Shown piece by piece: positions 61,401 through 64,000 of a stretch of DNA of 64,000 bases (its first letter is position 1; each line of letters begins with the position of its first letter). Source of the DNA: JAJDOD01 sp050299835 (GTDB lineage: Bacteria > Pseudomonadota > Alphaproteobacteria > Rhodobacterales > Rhodobacteraceae); NCBI GenBank assembly GCA_050299835.1, contig JBNKWP010000001.1, positions 248,001 to 312,000 on the forward strand. The letters run 5' to 3'. The notes beneath the pieces were generated by a model that worked only from the letters and a program-made list of their open reading frames with translations, was not told where the DNA came from and did not search any database. Position numbers and translations under genes: made by a program.

Positions 61401-61613
61401 ATGCCCAAACGCCTTCGCCTGACCCGCCGCTTTCCCGTCGCCATGACGGAAGACGGGTACCGCCGTCTGAAATCCTTCGCGGCGGAGGCGGGGCTTGACG
61501 AGGGCGAGGCGCTGTCCTTCATTTTCGAGAACTTCTCCTCGGTGATGAACCACGAGAATCTTGAGACGCGGCTTAGGCTCTTCAATTCCGAACTGGACGC
61601 GCGGAAGCGGTGA
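61401..61613 (+). CDS. Small RHH-like protein of 70 residues
   Basis: A 70-residue basic/amphipathic protein: PKRLRLTRRFPVAMTEDGYRRLKSFAAEAGLDEGEALSFIFENF. The opening strand and helices resemble a ribbon-helix-helix fold, but this is only a visual impression. It lies 29 bases after the acyl-CoA dehydrogenase and belongs to the same operon. Function unknown. Confidence 0.68.
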   Translation: MPKRLRLTRRFPVAMTEDGYRRLKSFAAEAGLDEGEALSFIFENFSSVMNHENLETRLRLFNSELDARKR

Positions 61614-61620
61614 GGCCAGA

Positions 61621-61643
61621 TGCGTATTTGGGACAAAGTGAAG
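61621..61643 (+). repeat. Dispersed intergenic element, copy C
   Basis: TGCGTATTT, GG, GACAAAGTGAAG: same element as 811-833 with two changes (GAT to AGT). It starts eight bases after the small-protein stop and faces copy D. Confidence 0.6.
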
Positions 61644-61764
61644 ATGCCTGTCCCGCAGAGGTTCAAACGTGACATGCGGAACAGGACTTCACCTTGTACG
61701 GCCATCGGCTCGCCAGCCTGTACCGCTCCAATTCGATGACAGTTTGAGGTTAACGCGACCCTAA

Positions 61765-61790
61765 CTTCATCTTGTCGAAAATACGCAAAT
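61765..61790 (-). repeat. Dispersed intergenic element, copy D
   Basis: On the minus strand: ATTTGCGTATTT, TC, GACAAGATGAAG. With copy C it forms an inverted pair with 121 bases between them, just before the GST gene. The rest of the gap (61614-61828) has no gene. Confidence 0.65.
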
Positions 61791-61828
61791 CCGACGGCGC
61801 CAAAGAGTGCTGCGAAGGGAGGGCAAAG

Positions 61829-62467
61829 ATGACGCTGAAACTTCACTGCTTCGGGGAAAGCGGGCACAGCTACAAGGTGGCTCTGGCGCTGGAGCTTGGA
61901 CCGCTCGACTGGGAGCCGATCCATGTGGATTTCTTCAACGGCGCGGCACGGAGTGCCGAGTATCGGGAAACCGTCAATGAGATGGGCGAGGCGCCGGTGC
62001 TGGTGGACGGCGATCTGAAGCTGAGCCAGTCGGGCGTGATCCAGCAGTATCTGGCCGAGAAGACGGGGATGTTCGGGGGTGAGAGCCCGGAGGAGGCGCG
62101 CGAAATTCTGCGCTGGGTGCTTTGGGACAATCACAAGCTTTCGAGCAACACCGGCACGTTGCGGTTCCTGATGAACTTCCTGTCGCCGCAGCACCGCTCC
62201 GACGACGTGATCGCCTTTCTCACGGGCCGACAGAAGGCGGCGTTGCGGGTTCTTGAGGGCCATCTGACGCAGCGTGACTGGATGGTCGGACGTGGCGTCA
62301 CGAATGCGGATCTGACCTGCTGTGGCTACCTTTTCTTTGACGAACCGTTCGGGTTCTCGCGCTCCGACTGGCCGGCCATCGACGGCTGGCTGACACGGAT
62401 CGCGGACTTGCCCGGATGGAAACACCCCTACGACCTGATGCGCCCGGCGTATCTGGACAAGGCCTGA
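61829..62467 (+). CDS. Glutathione S-transferase family protein
   Basis: A 212-residue GST. The thioredoxin-fold domain (LKLHCFGESGHSYKVALALELG, then MGEAPVLVDGDLKLSQSGVIQQYLAEK with the glutathione-contacting SQS) is followed by an all-helical domain. The ATG at 61829 follows GGGAGGGC. Its position between an acyl-CoA dehydrogenase and a thiolase is typical of this genomic cluster; substrate unknown. Confidence 0.9.
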   Translation: MTLKLHCFGESGHSYKVALALELGPLDWEPIHVDFFNGAARSAEYRETVNEMGEAPVLVDGDLKLSQSGVIQQYLAEKTGMFGGESPEEAREILRWVLWDNHKLSSNTGTLRFLMNFLSPQHRSDDVIAFLTGRQKAALRVLEGHLTQRDWMVGRGVTNADLTCCGYLFFDEPFGFSRSDWPAIDGWLTRIADLPGWKHPYDLMRPAYLDKA

Positions 62468-62478
62468 GGAGACCTTTC

Positions 62479-63690
62479 ATGCGTGACGCATACATCTACG
62501 ACGCAATCCGGTCGCCGCGCGGCAAGGGCCGCAGCGACGGGTCTCTGCACGAGGTGACGCCGGTCAAGCTTTCCGCCGACATGCTGAACGCGGTGAAAGA
62601 ACGGAACGGGCTGACGGGTGACGAGATCGAGGATGTGATCTGGGGCAACGCGACCCAGGTGAAGGAGCAGGGCGGTTGCCTTGCCCGGACCGCCGTTCTG
62701 GCCTCGGGCCTGCATGAGCGGGTGCCGGGGTTGTCGATCAACCGGTTCTGCGCGTCGGGCATGGAAGCGGTCAACCTTGCCGCCAACCAGGTGCGGGGCG
62801 GCGCGGGCGAGGTCTATATCGCCGGAGGCGTCGAATGCATGAGCCGGGTGCCGATGGGGTCCGATGGTGCGGCGGTGGCGGCCGACCCGAGCGTGGCGAT
62901 GAAGACCTATTTCGTGCCGCAGGGGATCAGCGCGGATATCATCGCGACCGAGTACGGGATCAGCCGGGACGACGCGGATGCCTTCGCGGTGGAAAGTCAG
63001 GCGCGGGCGGCGGCGGCGTGGAAGGAGAACCGGTTCAAGAAATCCATCGTCGAGATCCGCGATCAGAACGGTTTGCCGATCCTTGCGGTGGACGAATACA
63101 TGCGGCCCGGCACCGACATGCAGGCGCTGGGTGCCCTGAAGCCCGCCTTCAAGGATCAGGGCGAGGTGATGCCGGGGTTCGACGCGGTGGCCAAGCTGAA
63201 ATATCCGCATCTGGAGACGATCAACCACATCCACCATGCCGGGAATTCCTCGGGCATCGTCGATGGCGCGGCGGCCATCCTGGTCGGCTCGAAGGAGTTC
63301 GGGGAAGCGGCGGGTCTCAAGCCGCGCGCGCGCATCCGGGGGACGGCGAAGATCGGCACGGACCCGACCATCATGCTGACCGGGCCGGTGCCTGCGACGG
63401 AGAAGATCCTGCGCGAGAGCGGCATGGCGATCGGCGATATCGACCTTTTCGAGGTGAATGAGGCGTTCTCCTCGGTGGTGCTGCGTTTCATGCAGGCCTT
63501 TGACGTCGACCACGCAAAGTTGAACGTCAATGGCGGGGCTATCGCGATGGGTCACCCGCTGGGTGCCTCGGGGGCGATAATCCTCGGCACTTTGCTGGAT
63601 GAAATGGAACGGCAGGACAGGGAAACGGGACTTGCCACGCTCTGCGTCGCCAGCGGCATGGGTGCCGCGACGATCATCGAGCGCGTCTAG
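62479..63690 (+). CDS. Acetyl-CoA C-acyltransferase (thiolase)
   Basis: A 403-residue thiolase of beta-oxidation. The nucleophile Cys is in LSINRFCASGMEAVNLA (about residue 92); the second catalytic residues are in NEAFSSVVLRFM, GGAIAMGHPLGASGA (His) and LCVASGMGAA (Cys). It starts 11 bases after the GST stop with GAGGAGACC upstream. It completes, with the dehydrogenase, two steps of fatty-acid degradation; the hydratase/dehydrogenase gene is probably outside the window. Confidence 0.95.
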   Translation: MRDAYIYDAIRSPRGKGRSDGSLHEVTPVKLSADMLNAVKERNGLTGDEIEDVIWGNATQVKEQGGCLARTAVLASGLHERVPGLSINRFCASGMEAVNLAANQVRGGAGEVYIAGGVECMSRVPMGSDGAAVAADPSVAMKTYFVPQGISADIIATEYGISRDDADAFAVESQARAAAAWKENRFKKSIVEIRDQNGLPILAVDEYMRPGTDMQALGALKPAFKDQGEVMPGFDAVAKLKYPHLETINHIHHAGNSSGIVDGAAAILVGSKEFGEAAGLKPRARIRGTAKIGTDPTIMLTGPVPATEKILRESGMAIGDIDLFEVNEAFSSVVLRFMQAFDVDHAKLNVNGGAIAMGHPLGASGAIILGTLLDEMERQDRETGLATLCVASGMGAATIIERV

Positions 63691-63693
63691 GTT

Positions 63694-63728
63694 GCAGAAA
63701 TCATGTTAGGATCTCTTAACGTTTCTGC
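63694..63728 (+). terminator. Imperfect hairpin after the thiolase gene
   Basis: GCAGAAA (63694-63700) pairs with TTTCTGC (63722-63728), with an inner GTTA/TAAC. The following bases are not T-rich, so this is only a weak terminator candidate. Confidence 0.35.
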
Positions 63729-63793
63729 TAGTGTCAGAGGCATCGAGCAGCTCGGATTTTGCAGTGGCCATTTGCCATTGTCTGGGAGGGCGC

Positions 63794-64000
63794 TTGGAAG
63801 ACGACGGACCAGCGAGTTTCATTCGATCCATTCAGGCGGTCTTCATGGAAGGCGACCTGAGCGATTTTATGGAATTCGTGACGATGCCAATGGTCGTCTA
63901 TACAGAGGCGGGTGTGACCGTGGTCCCGTCGCAACGCCAGCTGCTTTCGGTGCTTCAGGGATATCGCAAAGCCGTCGCAGAAATGGGAGTGGCAGGCGGG
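63794..64000 (+). CDS. Start of an unknown gene (3' end outside window)
   Basis: A frame opening at TTG 63794 behind GGGAGGG (63784-63790) stays open for 69 codons to the window end: MEDDGPASFIRSIQ, then VFMEGDLSDFMEFV and MPMVVYTEAGVTVVPSQRQL. It recalls small SnoaL/NTF2-like proteins, but too little is visible to name it. Start codon and function are provisional. Confidence 0.55.
   Translation, partial: MEDDGPASFIRSIQAVFMEGDLSDFMEFVTMPMVVYTEAGVTVVPSQRQLLSVLQGYRKAVAEMGVAGG

Noticed and set aside
1..64000. tRNA, rRNA, insertion sequence or prophage genes
   Set aside because: Looked for cloverleaf-type sequences, transposase motifs and phage gene order in all gaps; none was convincing.

Overview
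The window reads as a chromosomal segment of a marine-type alphaproteobacterium of the Rhodobacterales (Roseobacter group). The signs are high GC, a glcDEF glycolate oxidase set, an ALDH16-type aldehyde dehydrogenase beside a long-form deoC, paired MerR regulators in front of a roughly 590-residue acyl-CoA dehydrogenase, trhO, ubiA, plsY, and the GGGAGG-type ribosome binding sites and TTCTGAA-looped hairpins common in that group. No tRNA, rRNA, CRISPR array, insertion sequence or prophage was seen. Coding density is high and many neighbours overlap by ATGA or GTGA, so much of the window is translationally coupled operons.

Layout. 1-3.7 kb: glcD (cut by the window edge), glcE, a GFA-type gene and glcF. 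3.8-5.9 kb: two secreted trypsin-like proteases and an Hsp20 chaperone. 6.0-11.1 kb (minus): alpha/beta hydrolase-OsmC fusion, deoC, ALDH16 and a small membrane protein, which together suit deoxyribose or aldehyde catabolism. 11.4-12.2 kb (minus): ArsR-type repressor with an SRPBCC protein. 12.3-19.7 kb: a NarX/NarL-like two-component pair divergent from a sugar ABC transporter with an SMP-30 lactonase. 19.7-25.5 kb: icd, pncA, trhO, DUF3228, aroQ and small unknowns. 25.7-29.7 kb: gyrB, a signal-peptidase-like protein without its catalytic dyad, and a PfkB sugar kinase. 29.9-36.6 kb: an OmpA/BON envelope protein with a coiled-coil partner, ubiA, rsmE, two unknowns and gshA. 36.8-39.7 kb (minus): a compact operon of GbsR/MarR regulator, DCC thiol protein, DUF4166 protein, membrane protein and desaturase. 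39.8-51.0 kb (plus): pyrB, an anchored unknown, a metal-ligand-less dihydroorotase homologue, plsY, a family-4-like uracil-DNA glycosylase, a phosphoesterase, a LysE exporter, moaB and an RND efflux pair. 51-58.5 kb: DsbD-N-like protein, AlgH, 5'-nucleotidase, DUF952, pyrD, an arsC-like gene, MATE and two hotdog thioesterases. 58.6-64 kb: two MerR paralogues, acyl-CoA dehydrogenase, a 70-residue protein, GST and thiolase (a beta-oxidation cluster), then the start of an unknown gene cut by the window end.

The most interesting signals: a five-unit tandem array (CGTCGGT every 11-12 bp) present twice, 41 kb apart, with identical spacing and each next to a terminator hairpin; a signal peptidase I homologue with both catalytic residues replaced; a GbsR-DCC-DUF4166-membrane-desaturase operon with a shared imperfect palindrome at its two start regions; a dihydroorotase homologue lacking metal ligands next to pyrB; a dispersed 23-26 bp intergenic element in four copies; and a C-rich anti-Shine-Dalgarno-like motif in three 3' regions. 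All family assignments come from reading motifs by eye; no database search was run.
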